From: Maribacter sp. 4G9
GTDB taxonomy: Bacteria > Bacteroidota > Bacteroidia > Flavobacteriales > Flavobacteriaceae
Reading direction: 5' to 3'
Assembly (NCBI RefSeq): GCF_002742265.1
Contig: NZ_MDGL01000065.1
Span: 1 to 64,000, forward strand
Length of the DNA stretch: 64,000 bases
Shown: positions 1 to 8,378 of the stretch, in pieces
Layout of the letters: the number at the start of each line of letters is the position of its first letter
Position numbering within the stretch: the first letter of the stretch is position 1
Position numbers and translations under genes: made by a program
The notes under the pieces: generated by a model
What the model saw: only the letters and a program-made list of their open reading frames with translations
Database searches by the model: none
Told to the model about the DNA's origin: nothing

Positions 1-2
1 AC

Positions 3-173
3 CTATACGATGAAAGATATGCCGTGGAAAGGGCGAATGCATGGATGGACAGCTACCGTTCCCTGCTCAACAGGTTCGATACGACCACCGAAAGCTGGAA
101 AGGATTCAACTATTTGGCATTCATTGCGATAGCGTTGAAAAAATTCAAGAAAAAGAAAAAAATAAAAGTTTAA
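3..173 (+). CDS. IS5-type transposase, C-terminal end (cut by window edge)
   Basis: The open frame entering from the left edge encodes 56 residues and a TAA stop. It contains ERANAWMDSYRSLLNRFD followed by a W-K-x-F-N-Y-L-A-F segment and a lysine-rich tail. This matches the C-terminal end of IS5-family DDE transposases, in which the last catalytic Glu lies in an E-R-x-x-x-W-[LM] context followed by a short helical tail. Only the end is visible, so the IS subgroup and intactness cannot be judged. The terminal inverted repeat should lie within a few tens of bases downstream of the stop, but without the other end I cannot identify it. Confidence 0.75.
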   Translation, partial: LYDERYAVERANAWMDSYRSLLNRFDTTTESWKGFNYLAFIAIALKKFKKKKKIKV

Positions 174-477
174 ACCACTTCATTACATACTTTAGTTCAT
201 ACACTTTATTGGCTTGCCATACCCAAAAGTTTTCTAAAGTAGCCAAAATTATTCGATGGCTGAACGGCAAAACTTGGTAGTTTTACTTTTGAGTATACAT
301 TAGGAAATTACTTTAACAATTTTGTTATCTAGGCCGTCTTAAAAGAATTACTTTCTAAATTGAATGGGAACCTTAAACCACAGTTCTGGCCTTACTCACT
401 TCCCTTTTGAAGTACTTACCAACATTATTTTTGCTATACCCCTTTCATTTTGGAACTTTAGGGTCGAAAGTACATGC
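174..477. other. Intergenic region downstream of the transposase
   Basis: About 300 AT-rich bases without a convincing gene. An in-frame extension of the next gene reaches back to 364, but those 38 codons precede a standard signal peptide and look like untranslated leader. The right end of the insertion sequence and the promoter of the downstream secreted protein should be here. I see no clear TTG / TAnnTTTG pair. Confidence 0.5.
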
Positions 478-2352
478 ATGCGGAAAATTTTATTAAAAAA
501 GAAACATGATAATCCAAGTAAGCAAAGACATATTTTGTTTTTTGCAAGCTTCCTATTGTTCTTAGGCCAGATAATGGCCCAAACGACCTTTGCAGATAAT
601 TTTTCATCTATATCCTACTCCAACAGTGATGGAAATACCCCTTGGGCGACCGATTGGACCGAATCAGGCGACAGTAATCTTGGTCCAACGGCACAATATA
701 TCCGTATTCAGAGTCAACAACTCTATATGTATTGGCTTTGGACCGAAGAAATTCGGAGAACGGTTAATCTTACGGGAGCTACCTCCGCAATACTGAGCTT
801 TGATTACACCAGCAATAGTTTGGGAGGAACCAGACAACTTGGCGTCTATATTTCCAGTACAGGCGGTGCCCCTTACACCCAAATAGGAACGCTTTCTGGC
901 AATGGTACATTTACCCAAGATATATCGGCCTATATTTCGGCAAATACCGTCATTCGCTTTGCAAAATCTAATGCCAACTGGAATTCCGATGACAACGCCA
1001 GTATTGACAATGTTCTGATAAGTGCTATAATACCTGTGGATACGGACGGTGATGGTATAGAGGATGTGGCCGATCTTGATAATGACAATGATGGTATTTT
1101 GGATTGGGACGAATGTACGTTTGTAGCGACCACCACGCAGAATTTTACAGCTTCGGGTGGGACTTCCGTTACCAATACCGCCACCTCCGGATTCGGTAGT
1201 ATGTACATAGATTTTATCTCCATTGATAATTCCTTTAACCTTACCGTAAACGGAACCAATATTGCCACGGAATTTCAGTTTCAGCCTGGGGCTCCCGGTA
1301 ATTTTGCCCGGTTCGATACGGGTTTTACCTACGGGCAAGCAGGTGTCCCGCAGCTTTGGTCCATGACCGGTACATTAGCCAACCCCATGTTGCGGGTCAT
1401 TGTGGATGCCGATGGCAACTTGAAGCTTTTTGGGGCGCAATCTCCGGGAGGTACATTGCTACCCTTGACCTTGGACACCCCACCAGTAACCGTTCCTTGG
1501 AATCCTTCAGGAACGAATACGATTACCATTGGACAGTTGGTAACCGGTCCTACGAATATGAACGGTCAACTCAGGTTTAGTGGGGAATGTGATACGGATG
1601 GCGATGGTATTTTTAACCGATTTGACTTGGATAGCGATAACGATGGTATCTACGACGCGGTGGAAGCTGGACATGGGCAGGCCCATACTAACGGAGTGGT
1701 CAATGGTGCCATTGGTACGGACGGGATTCCCAACTTGGTTCAGACCGATCCCAACGGAGGAAGTGTTAATTACACCTATAGCGATAGTGATGGCGATGGA
1801 ATTTTGGACTCCATAGCATTGGATTCCGATAACGATGGCTGTAACGATGTCCTGGAAGCCGGATTTACGGATGATAATACGGACGGGCTATTAGGTCCCA
1901 ATCCCGTTACTACAGATGTTAATGGTGTGGTAACATCAGGAACGGACGGTTATACGGTTCCAGCGGATGGTAACTCGGATGCCGTTTTTGATTATAGGCA
2001 GGCCGGAGCACCACCCAGTATAACCACACAACCTACGAATACCATAATTTGTCCCGGATGTAGCGGTAGTTTATCGGTATCGGCCACAAATGCCGACCTC
2101 TATCAATGGCAACGATTTATAGGAGGTGTTTGGACGGATATTAGCGATAATGCCATGTTCAGTGGGGCAAATTCGGCGACCTTAAACATTTCCAACCCTA
2201 CTCCTTCGCAAAACGGGGAACAATACCGTGTGGTCATGGACAACTTGGCGTATACATGTGCACAGACCACTAGTACTATAGCCAACCTACAAATTCAGGT
2301 AAATACCATCATTACCAACAGACGCATAACCTACAGGGTTCAAAAGAACTGA
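478..2352 (+). CDS. Secreted TSP3-repeat surface protein with Ig-like C-terminal domain
   Basis: A 624-residue exported protein. The ATG at 478 is chosen because it starts a normal signal peptide (basic residues 1-17, hydrophobic core about 20-33, cut after AQ near residue 35). Residues about 36-180 form a beta-rich, jelly-roll-like region. Calcium-binding thrombospondin type 3 motifs of the D-x-D-x-D-G-I type lie near residues 187-215, 372-400 and 436-465. An Ig-like domain (about 513-610) with two CxxC-spaced cysteines precedes the end. Such proteins are usually calcium-stabilised surface or adhesin-like proteins of flavobacteria. The C-terminus is a short basic stretch (TNRRITYRVQKN) rather than a recognisable long gliding-type sorting domain, so it may be a truncated copy or use a short type IX signal. 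No function can be assigned beyond surface exposure. Confidence 0.7.
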   Translation: MRKILLKKKHDNPSKQRHILFFASFLLFLGQIMAQTTFADNFSSISYSNSDGNTPWATDWTESGDSNLGPTAQYIRIQSQQLYMYWLWTEEIRRTVNLTGATSAILSFDYTSNSLGGTRQLGVYISSTGGAPYTQIGTLSGNGTFTQDISAYISANTVIRFAKSNANWNSDDNASIDNVLISAIIPVDTDGDGIEDVADLDNDNDGILDWDECTFVATTTQNFTASGGTSVTNTATSGFGSMYIDFISIDNSFNLTVNGTNIATEFQFQPGAPGNFARFDTGFTYGQAGVPQLWSMTGTLANPMLRVIVDADGNLKLFGAQSPGGTLLPLTLDTPPVTVPWNPSGTNTITIGQLVTGPTNMNGQLRFSGECDTDGDGIFNRFDLDSDNDGIYDAVEAGHGQAHTNGVVNGAIGTDGIPNLVQTDPNGGSVNYTYSDSDGDGILDSIALDSDNDGCNDVLEAGFTDDNTDGLLGPNPVTTDVNGVVTSGTDGYTVPADGNSDAVFDYRQAGAPPSITTQPTNTIICPGCSGSLSVSATNADLYQWQRFIGGVWTDISDNAMFSGANSATLNISNPTPSQNGEQYRVVMDNLAYTCAQTTSTIANLQIQVNTIITNRRITYRVQKN

Positions 2353-2473
2353 TCAAGTTAATACCGAACTATCTCGATTTAAATCGCCCTTCTAAGAACT
2401 ATCCGTTCATTTTTTCACCTATTACAGCCCAAAAAGTCAACTTCTTCATCTATTTTTGCCCAAAAATTAACGT

Positions 2474-3340
2474 ATGGCATCTGGATTTTTTGCAGTATTG
2501 GATGATGTAGCTACCCTATTGGATGACGTAGCATCTATGAGTAAAATAGCGACCAAGAAGACTGCGGGAATTTTAGGGGACGATTTGGCCGTAAATGCTG
2601 AAAAGGCTTCAGGATTTGTATCCAAGCGAGAAATACCTGTACTGTGGGCCATTACGAAGGGTTCCCTGCTCAACAAAATTATCATCCTCCCCATAGCCTT
2701 CTTGCTAAGTGCCTTTTTGCCCGTAGCCGTTACGATTATCCTGATACTTGGAGGGCTTTATTTGGCCTACGAAGGTGCCGAGAAAATATATGAGTTCTTT
2801 TTTCCGCATACACATGATGTACCTACCCTAAAAGAGGAGGCACCAAGTAAAAAAGATATCCTGGAGTTGGAAAAGGAGAAAATAAAGTCCGCCATATTAA
2901 CGGATTTTATTTTGTCCGTAGAGATAGTCATTATCGCCTTGGGCACGGTCATCAAAGAGCCGCTTACCACGCAGATTATAGTTGTTTCCGTTGTTGCGCT
3001 TTTAGCTACTGTGGGGGTTTACGGAATCGTAGCCTTGATCGTACGTATGGATGAGTTTGGGGTGCGACTTATCAATTTGAATGAACAGGACAATAGTTTT
3101 TCCGATAAAGTAGGTAGGTTTTTTGTAAACGCCCTTCCAGTAGTCATCAAGTCGCTCGCGGTCATTGGAACGATTGCGCTTTTATTGGTTTCCGGTGGAA
3201 TCTTTGTGCATAACGTCCCTTTTTTACACGACGTGCTGCCCAATGTTCCATCCATATTGTTAGAATTCGCTATGGGACTTGTCGTTGGTTTTATAGTATT
3301 GCTACTGGTCAATGCAATAAAGAAACTTTTTAAAAAGTAG
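2474..3340 (+). CDS. DUF808 family inner-membrane protein (YedI-like)
   Basis: A 288-residue polytopic membrane protein. The N-terminus (MASGFFAVLDDVATLLDDVA, then a K-K-T-A-G-I-L-G-D-D-L-A-V-N segment) is the conserved DUF808/YedI signature. Hydrophobic segments lie near residues 70-100, 138-155, 163-190, 225-250 and 255-282, and the length fits the family (about 300). The biochemical role of DUF808 is unknown. An 8-base TATTTTTG at 2451-2458 fits the Bacteroidetes -7 element and would give a very short leader, but I see no TTG at the right distance upstream. The gene stands alone on its strand and converges with the MORN protein gene 12 bases away. Confidence 0.85.
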   Translation: MASGFFAVLDDVATLLDDVASMSKIATKKTAGILGDDLAVNAEKASGFVSKREIPVLWAITKGSLLNKIIILPIAFLLSAFLPVAVTIILILGGLYLAYEGAEKIYEFFFPHTHDVPTLKEEAPSKKDILELEKEKIKSAILTDFILSVEIVIIALGTVIKEPLTTQIIVVSVVALLATVGVYGIVALIVRMDEFGVRLINLNEQDNSFSDKVGRFFVNALPVVIKSLAVIGTIALLLVSGGIFVHNVPFLHDVLPNVPSILLEFAMGLVVGFIVLLLVNAIKKLFKK

Positions 3341-3352
3341 GTTTATTGCCGC

Positions 3353-4198
3353 TTACCTATCGTTGATTTCCACCAACTTATCCTCATTCCACTCCCCGCT
3401 GGCCACCACATCGCCTTCAGAATCGAAAAATTTACCGGAACCACTTCGTTTGTCCTCCTTCCACTGACCCGCATATTTTTCTCCATTCGGCCAAAAATAG
3501 GTGCCAAAACCGCTACGAAAATCGTTCTCGAACTCGCCGGAATAATATTCACCGTCTGGCCAATAAAAAGTACCCTGTCCATGGCGCTGATTGTTCTTCC
3601 AATTTCCCTCATACCTGCTACCGGTATCCAATAGCGCAATACCATAACCTTGGGCCTTTCCGTCCTTTACCTGACCAATGTAATGTAACTGGTTTCCCTT
3701 CCTGCTCTTAAAGGTTAGGTATTCACCAAAGGATTTTTGCTGGAGCTGCCTTTTGACACGCTCCAGTTGAAGCTTGGTCTTTTGAAGATCAAAGCTGAGG
3801 GAATCGAATTGTCGTATTTGGGCTTCTTCGGATAGGATATCGGTTTTTAGACTGTCGGTATTTAGTTGGCTACTATCCTTTAATAAATTGGGGTTCTTGT
3901 TTTGATTGAGCAGCTTTTCCGCTAGTGCGATACGCAAGGGAATGCCCATTTTAATTTCCTTGTTCCTATTGATGGAATCGCTATAGGATTTAATGGCAGA
4001 CTCATAATCTCCCTGCAACAACAAGGAATCCATTTGGGCCAAGCGCTCAAAATCCTCCAGATTGTCCATAATGACTTCCTTTTCTTCCTGTAATTGGCTG
4101 ATTTGATTATGTAGTTGGACCGATTTATAGAGCAACAGCATAAAACCCAAAAGTGGAAGGGCCATGGCCACGAAAAAGAGTACTTTTTTAGACTTCAT
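3353..4198 (-). CDS. MORN-repeat protein with N-terminal membrane anchor
   Basis: A 281-residue protein from the ATG at 4198; an in-frame TTG six bases earlier is less likely. Residues about 5-24 form one membrane anchor, followed by a coiled-coil-like stretch rich in Q, E and L (about 28-60) and a charged linker. The C-terminal third carries at least three MORN repeats (YEGNWKNNQRHGQG, YSGEFENDFRSGFG, YAGQWKEDKRSGSG). MORN repeats commonly mediate lipid or protein contacts at membranes; no enzymatic motif is present. It is the last gene of a minus-strand group with a DUF2490 barrel and a larger repeat protein, suggesting one envelope-associated complex. The specific role is unknown. Confidence 0.75.
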   Translation of the reverse strand: MKSKKVLFFVAMALPLLGFMLLLYKSVQLHNQISQLQEEKEVIMDNLEDFERLAQMDSLLLQGDYESAIKSYSDSINRNKEIKMGIPLRIALAEKLLNQNKNPNLLKDSSQLNTDSLKTDILSEEAQIRQFDSLSFDLQKTKLQLERVKRQLQQKSFGEYLTFKSRKGNQLHYIGQVKDGKAQGYGIALLDTGSRYEGNWKNNQRHGQGTFYWPDGEYYSGEFENDFRSGFGTYFWPNGEKYAGQWKEDKRSGSGKFFDSEGDVVASGEWNEDKLVEINDR

Positions 4199-4231
4199 AG
4201 TCAATTCGTTTGGTATAAAAGTACTTACGTT

Positions 4232-5062
4232 CTAATCCGTCATATGGATTTCGGGAAGTTTGTTTTTTATACGTCTGAAATCCGGGGAAAAGTACATATG
4301 GAACCGCAAGGTCCAACCTTGTTTATAATCACCGGCGTTTATGCGGTCCTGTCCCTGGGAATACATGAGTCCGGCCGCAAAAGTAAGCCTTGGCGTGGCA
4401 ATGTAGCCCAAGGTAGTGGTCAATCGCAGGTCTTCCATGGGGCTGGCCACAACGGCCTTACCACTTTGCATGATGAGTTCCGCTTCTGGGGAAATGTAAT
4501 AGGTCTTGGGTTTTAATTTTGTATCGTTCAAGGGAATTTTAGCACGGAACATATAACGCCATCGATTCCTGAAAATATAGTCGCTATTTTCCGAAAACCC
4601 TTGGGTCCATCGATGCTCGATCCGTATCCTGTGGTACAGCATCGCCGAATATAAGGGCATGGCAAACTGATATTGATGCCAAATACGCCACTCGGGAACT
4701 ACATTTCTGTCCGTGGATTCCTCATCGGTATTGAAATTGATGCGCACTACCCCACCCAAACTAAAATTGGTTTTCTTATCATAGATATAGCCGATGGCGT
4801 GTCGGTTATAAATTTGTGCCATCTGCCCAATGAAAGGCGTATTCACAGTTTCCTCAAACCTGAAATGGGTCTGTGCGTCCCAGAAAAAACGCTTGCCGAT
4901 CCTAATGTTCCCGTAGGTGTTGAACCACACCTTGGATACGGGCTCCTTATATTTTGACGCTTCGGGAAGTACAACGGGTTCCGATTCCTGTCCGTAGGCA
5001 AAGGAAAACATCGCCAAGACAAAAACAAAATATCCCAAAAAAAAGAAATTACCTTGCCTCAT
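4232..5062 (-). CDS. DUF2490 outer-membrane beta-barrel protein
   Basis: A 276-residue protein with a signal peptide (hydrophobic residues 5-22, cut after YG or similar). The mature part has alternating aromatic strands, with a conserved W-F-N-T-Y-G-N-[IV]-R-[IV] opening and later W-x-x-G-F/R-x-R-x-R-[WY] elements, as in DUF2490 proteins, which are predicted outer-membrane barrels with about 10-12 strands. It starts two bases after the upstream repeat protein ends and is followed 33 bases later by the MORN protein, so the three are very likely one transcript. Substrate or partner is unknown. Confidence 0.75.
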   Translation of the reverse strand: MRQGNFFFLGYFVFVLAMFSFAYGQESEPVVLPEASKYKEPVSKVWFNTYGNIRIGKRFFWDAQTHFRFEETVNTPFIGQMAQIYNRHAIGYIYDKKTNFSLGGVVRINFNTDEESTDRNVVPEWRIWHQYQFAMPLYSAMLYHRIRIEHRWTQGFSENSDYIFRNRWRYMFRAKIPLNDTKLKPKTYYISPEAELIMQSGKAVVASPMEDLRLTTTLGYIATPRLTFAAGLMYSQGQDRINAGDYKQGWTLRFHMYFSPDFRRIKNKLPEIHMTD

Positions 5063-5064
5063 GC

Positions 5065-6978
5065 CTATTCTACTATGGGGATTTGTTGTTGGAACAACTT
5101 CAAGACCTCTTGCGCGGTGCGTGCCCTTTTAAGTTTTCGTTCCAATTTTCGGGTTTCCTCGTTTCTCAAATCGACCAATCTGTTATGGGTGTAGATAATT
5201 TGTTCCCGTATCACAACAAACTGTTCACAATCCTCTGTTTCCGATAAACTCTTGATAAAATGGGGGATTAAAATGCCCGTATAGGCCTCCACGATGCGCT
5301 TTTTAACCTCTTCCTCCATGACCGTCGCCATGAAAGGATTCCAGATATCATCCGTATAGAGCGATTTAACTTCTTCCATCTTATCTGGAAAGTTGGACAC
5401 AAGGGTAATCAGGGAGTTTAGGTCTTCAAGGCAGGATTTTAGATTTTGGCCAAAATCCAATTTTTCACTTGGGTTGGAGATTTCTGCATAGGTGGCCAGT
5501 TTCCGATTGGCGATTTCACCCAAATTTTTGTAGGCCTCCCCATAATCTACCAGAAGCATGGGCGATAGGGTGTCGATTTGTGCTTCGATACCGGTATTTA
5601 TGGAAATAAGGTCGTTTTCCAATTCTTTTAAAGATTGTATCTGGACATCATCCGATAACTTATCGGATAGTTGGGACATGATATATTCCATACTTTCATA
5701 AGCGTAAAGACTTATTTGCTCCAGGGTCGTAAGACTACTCCCCGCAAAGTTGAAACCATCCGCATCGGGTAGTTGAAATGGTTCTTTGTAGCCCATTACT
5801 TGTATGCTTTTATCCGGTTTACCACCCGGAAAAATTCGGCCTTCCAAAGTGGTTGGCTCAACAAACTCAAAAATTTGATTTTGGTAGAGTTTCGCATAAA
5901 TTTTCATCGGATCAAGGAATTCCGATTCAATTTTCTCGGAAACGGAATACAAATAATTTGCATCTGTATCCGTTCTTCTTATAATATTGAGGTGATTATT
6001 GGAACGTATGGTTTTTGATAGTTCAGAGGCCTTTTTTAAATGTATGGATGTCCTTTCCAAGGTCCTTTTTTGTAGGCTGTCCAAGGCAAATAATGGAACC
6101 TTCACCTTTATATTCGTACCAAAGGAGTGAGAACCCAGATTGGTAAGTATGCCATTGATTTTTTGGTATTCTTCCCTGTTTTTGGACAACAAGCTTATGG
6201 TGTTGCCCTGACCCACCTTATCCTGTAAGTTATATCGTAAAAGCAATAGGAATCGGTCGTCCAGGGGAATTGTTTCGTACTGGGTTGCTTCCGTATCAAA
6301 GACCAGGATTTGTTCACCCGTGGTATCAATATCAATTTTTTTCAAAAACCCTTCTTCAAAATGCCAAACTTCATCCACTTCCAAGGCATTGCTTCCATAG
6401 CTAGTCCATGCGTCGTGCGCAAGGCCATTTCTTAAAAACCTACCCACCAGGGCACTACTATCGCTTTCAATCTTGAAGCTTTGTTGGGGAACACCCTTTT
6501 CAAAATTGAATTCACTTATAAAGCGGATCTTTGTTACTTCAGAATTTTCCACTTCCTGAATGCTTATCTCCCAAGCCCCATTGGGCACACCTTCCAATAA
6601 AACGCCACTGGCGGTTTCCTGGGTTCCACTGACCAATATCCGGTATTCAAAGTCCACGACCTCGCTCTTACTGTCCGAAGTGTATTTGCCAAATTGAAAT
6701 TGCCACGGCCCATGCGCCAAAGCTTTATTAAAACTGCCCCGGATCGTAAAGGAAGAGTCTTGCTCTTTCAATAAGGTCTCCAAATTGGACTTTTGAAATA
6801 AAAAGGCGCCGTCCAAGACAGTATCCGTTTCCAAAACAGCATATTGATAACGTGCATTGCCCGTATATCTCCCTATTTGAAACGGGCCTTCATATTCGCT
6901 TCTTTCCTGTGCAAACAGCACCAACTGAAAAAATAATACGAAAAGGAATGTGAACCCTTTGAATCTAAACCTATACAT
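5065..6978 (-). CDS. Large exported protein with MORN/YwqK-like N-terminal repeats
   Basis: A 637-residue protein that I do not recognise by name. It has a signal peptide (hydrophobic residues about 7-22, ending in AQ). The first 220 residues repeat a G-x-[FL]-x-x-G-x-x-x-G-x-W pattern (for example NKALAHGPWQFQFGKY and LEGVPNGAWEIS), resembling MORN or YwqK-type toxin-antitoxin repeats. The remaining 400 residues are charged and helical, with long heptad-like stretches and no catalytic motif. Being first in an operon with a DUF2490 barrel and an inner-membrane MORN protein, it may be the periplasmic part of an envelope-spanning assembly; that is inference from gene order only. Confidence 0.6.
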   Translation of the reverse strand: MYRFRFKGFTFLFVLFFQLVLFAQERSEYEGPFQIGRYTGNARYQYAVLETDTVLDGAFLFQKSNLETLLKEQDSSFTIRGSFNKALAHGPWQFQFGKYTSDSKSEVVDFEYRILVSGTQETASGVLLEGVPNGAWEISIQEVENSEVTKIRFISEFNFEKGVPQQSFKIESDSSALVGRFLRNGLAHDAWTSYGSNALEVDEVWHFEEGFLKKIDIDTTGEQILVFDTEATQYETIPLDDRFLLLLRYNLQDKVGQGNTISLLSKNREEYQKINGILTNLGSHSFGTNIKVKVPLFALDSLQKRTLERTSIHLKKASELSKTIRSNNHLNIIRRTDTDANYLYSVSEKIESEFLDPMKIYAKLYQNQIFEFVEPTTLEGRIFPGGKPDKSIQVMGYKEPFQLPDADGFNFAGSSLTTLEQISLYAYESMEYIMSQLSDKLSDDVQIQSLKELENDLISINTGIEAQIDTLSPMLLVDYGEAYKNLGEIANRKLATYAEISNPSEKLDFGQNLKSCLEDLNSLITLVSNFPDKMEEVKSLYTDDIWNPFMATVMEEEVKKRIVEAYTGILIPHFIKSLSETEDCEQFVVIREQIIYTHNRLVDLRNEETRKLERKLKRARTAQEVLKLFQQQIPIVE

Positions 6979-7072
6979 GCGGCAAAAATAGCATTTAAGA
7001 AAGACTTACGGATTATAAAAAGGTATTGGGTTCAAATTGAGCCTTTTGGGGTCAAAAAATCGTGCGAAAGGA

Positions 7073-8347
7073 TTAGCCTAGGCTTTCCAAAACCTGTAAT
7101 GCACGGTCTATTTCTTCTTTGGAATTATAGATATGGACGGAATGGCGGATCATTTTTTCACCGACCGACCTAGGTTGTAACCGTTCCTGTTCCCACATGG
7201 TTTTTTGCAAATCTGGCCCTGATATTCCAGCAACGCCGTAGGTAGTGATGCCTGCGGCCATTTCTTCGTTGGTAGAGGAATAAATCGTCACATGGGATAG
7301 TTGTTTTAATCCATCACGTAAGTACATGCCCAATTCCTTGATACGCCCCAACCAATTTTCCGCACCAATGGTATTGAAGAAATCGACCGCTGCCTCATAG
7401 CCGGCTAGAAGTCCGGCGTTACCCGTTCCGTTTTGCATCAATCGGAAGCCATGGTCCTCTTGATTGTCCCAGTTGTAACTGGCAATGGTAGACCAAATAT
7501 TTTCGGCCACCTCCTTGTTTATATATAAAAGCCCACTACCAGCAGGGGCCAGCATCCATTTGTGCAAACTGGAATAATAGGCGTCGCAACCAATGTCCTT
7601 GACATCCACGGGAATTTGCCCCACACATTGGGCTCCATCCAAAACCGTGAAAATGCCCCTGTTTTTAGCTTCTTGGCATATATCCTTTACGGGCATGACC
7701 GTACCGAATCCAGATACCATATGGGGAATAGCAATTACCTTGGTTTTTTTGGTTACATGTTTGAATATAGCGTCCACAATTTCTTGTGGGTCGTTTGCAG
7801 GTTCGGGCAAGGTGGCTTGTTTGTAGACACAGCCCTTGCGCTTTGCCAGCAATTGCCAAGCTCCAAAGCCTCCACCGTGTTCCTGATTGGTATTTATGAG
7901 CTCATCCCCTTTTTTGAGGTGTAGCCCCATACCCACGTAGTTCATGCCAAAGGTTGCATTCTGTATCAATGAAATTTCCTTGAATTCACAATGGATGATC
8001 TGCGCCAGTTTGGTTCTCAATTCCTCGTAAGGAAAATAGCCGCTCAAAAGCTTGGGACCGGAATTGTTTTTATAATCGATGGTAGCAGCCTCCACATTAT
8101 AGTGCAACATGTGATGCATCATTTTATCCAAAACGTAACCCGGTGTTGGACCCATGGTACCGTTATTGAAATAGGTCTGACCTTCCTTTAGCGGGAATTG
8201 TTTTCGAATCGATTTCCAATAGGCCTCATCATAAAAATCCGTTTTTAAAACATCAAGTGACCATTCCTTTTTGGAGTCGAACGACATTAGTGGAGCCGAA
8301 AGAACGGCCATGGCCCCCTGCCTGAGAAATTTTCTTCGATGCGACAT
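7073..8347 (-). CDS. Exported class V aminotransferase (isopenicillin N epimerase-like)
   Basis: A 424-residue PLP enzyme of the aminotransferase class V / cysteine desulfurase-like fold. The N-terminus has a basic pair plus hydrophobic stretch (HRRKFLRQGAMAVLSAPL) typical of Tat signals in this family. The cofactor lysine is in SSLHKWMLAPAGSG near residue 270, preceded by the Asp-Gly-Ala-Q segment (VLDGAQCVGQIPVDV) that stacks on PLP. The family includes isopenicillin N epimerase-like and selenocysteine lyase-like proteins, and the substrate cannot be inferred. It sits 31 bases after the BNR propeller gene on the same strand, so co-transcription is likely. Confidence 0.85.
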   Translation of the reverse strand: MSHRRKFLRQGAMAVLSAPLMSFDSKKEWSLDVLKTDFYDEAYWKSIRKQFPLKEGQTYFNNGTMGPTPGYVLDKMMHHMLHYNVEAATIDYKNNSGPKLLSGYFPYEELRTKLAQIIHCEFKEISLIQNATFGMNYVGMGLHLKKGDELINTNQEHGGGFGAWQLLAKRKGCVYKQATLPEPANDPQEIVDAIFKHVTKKTKVIAIPHMVSGFGTVMPVKDICQEAKNRGIFTVLDGAQCVGQIPVDVKDIGCDAYYSSLHKWMLAPAGSGLLYINKEVAENIWSTIASYNWDNQEDHGFRLMQNGTGNAGLLAGYEAAVDFFNTIGAENWLGRIKELGMYLRDGLKQLSHVTIYSSTNEEMAAGITTYGVAGISGPDLQKTMWEQERLQPRSVGEKMIRHSVHIYNSKEEIDRALQVLESLG

Positions 8348-8378
8348 AAAACTTCGGTTGGTTAGTTTTGGTATTCCA

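Noticed and set aside
664-1338. A 224-codon open frame antisense to the TSP3 protein
   Set aside because: It is a shadow frame; the plus strand has signal peptide, TSP3 and Ig-like patterns, and the antisense translation resembles nothing known.
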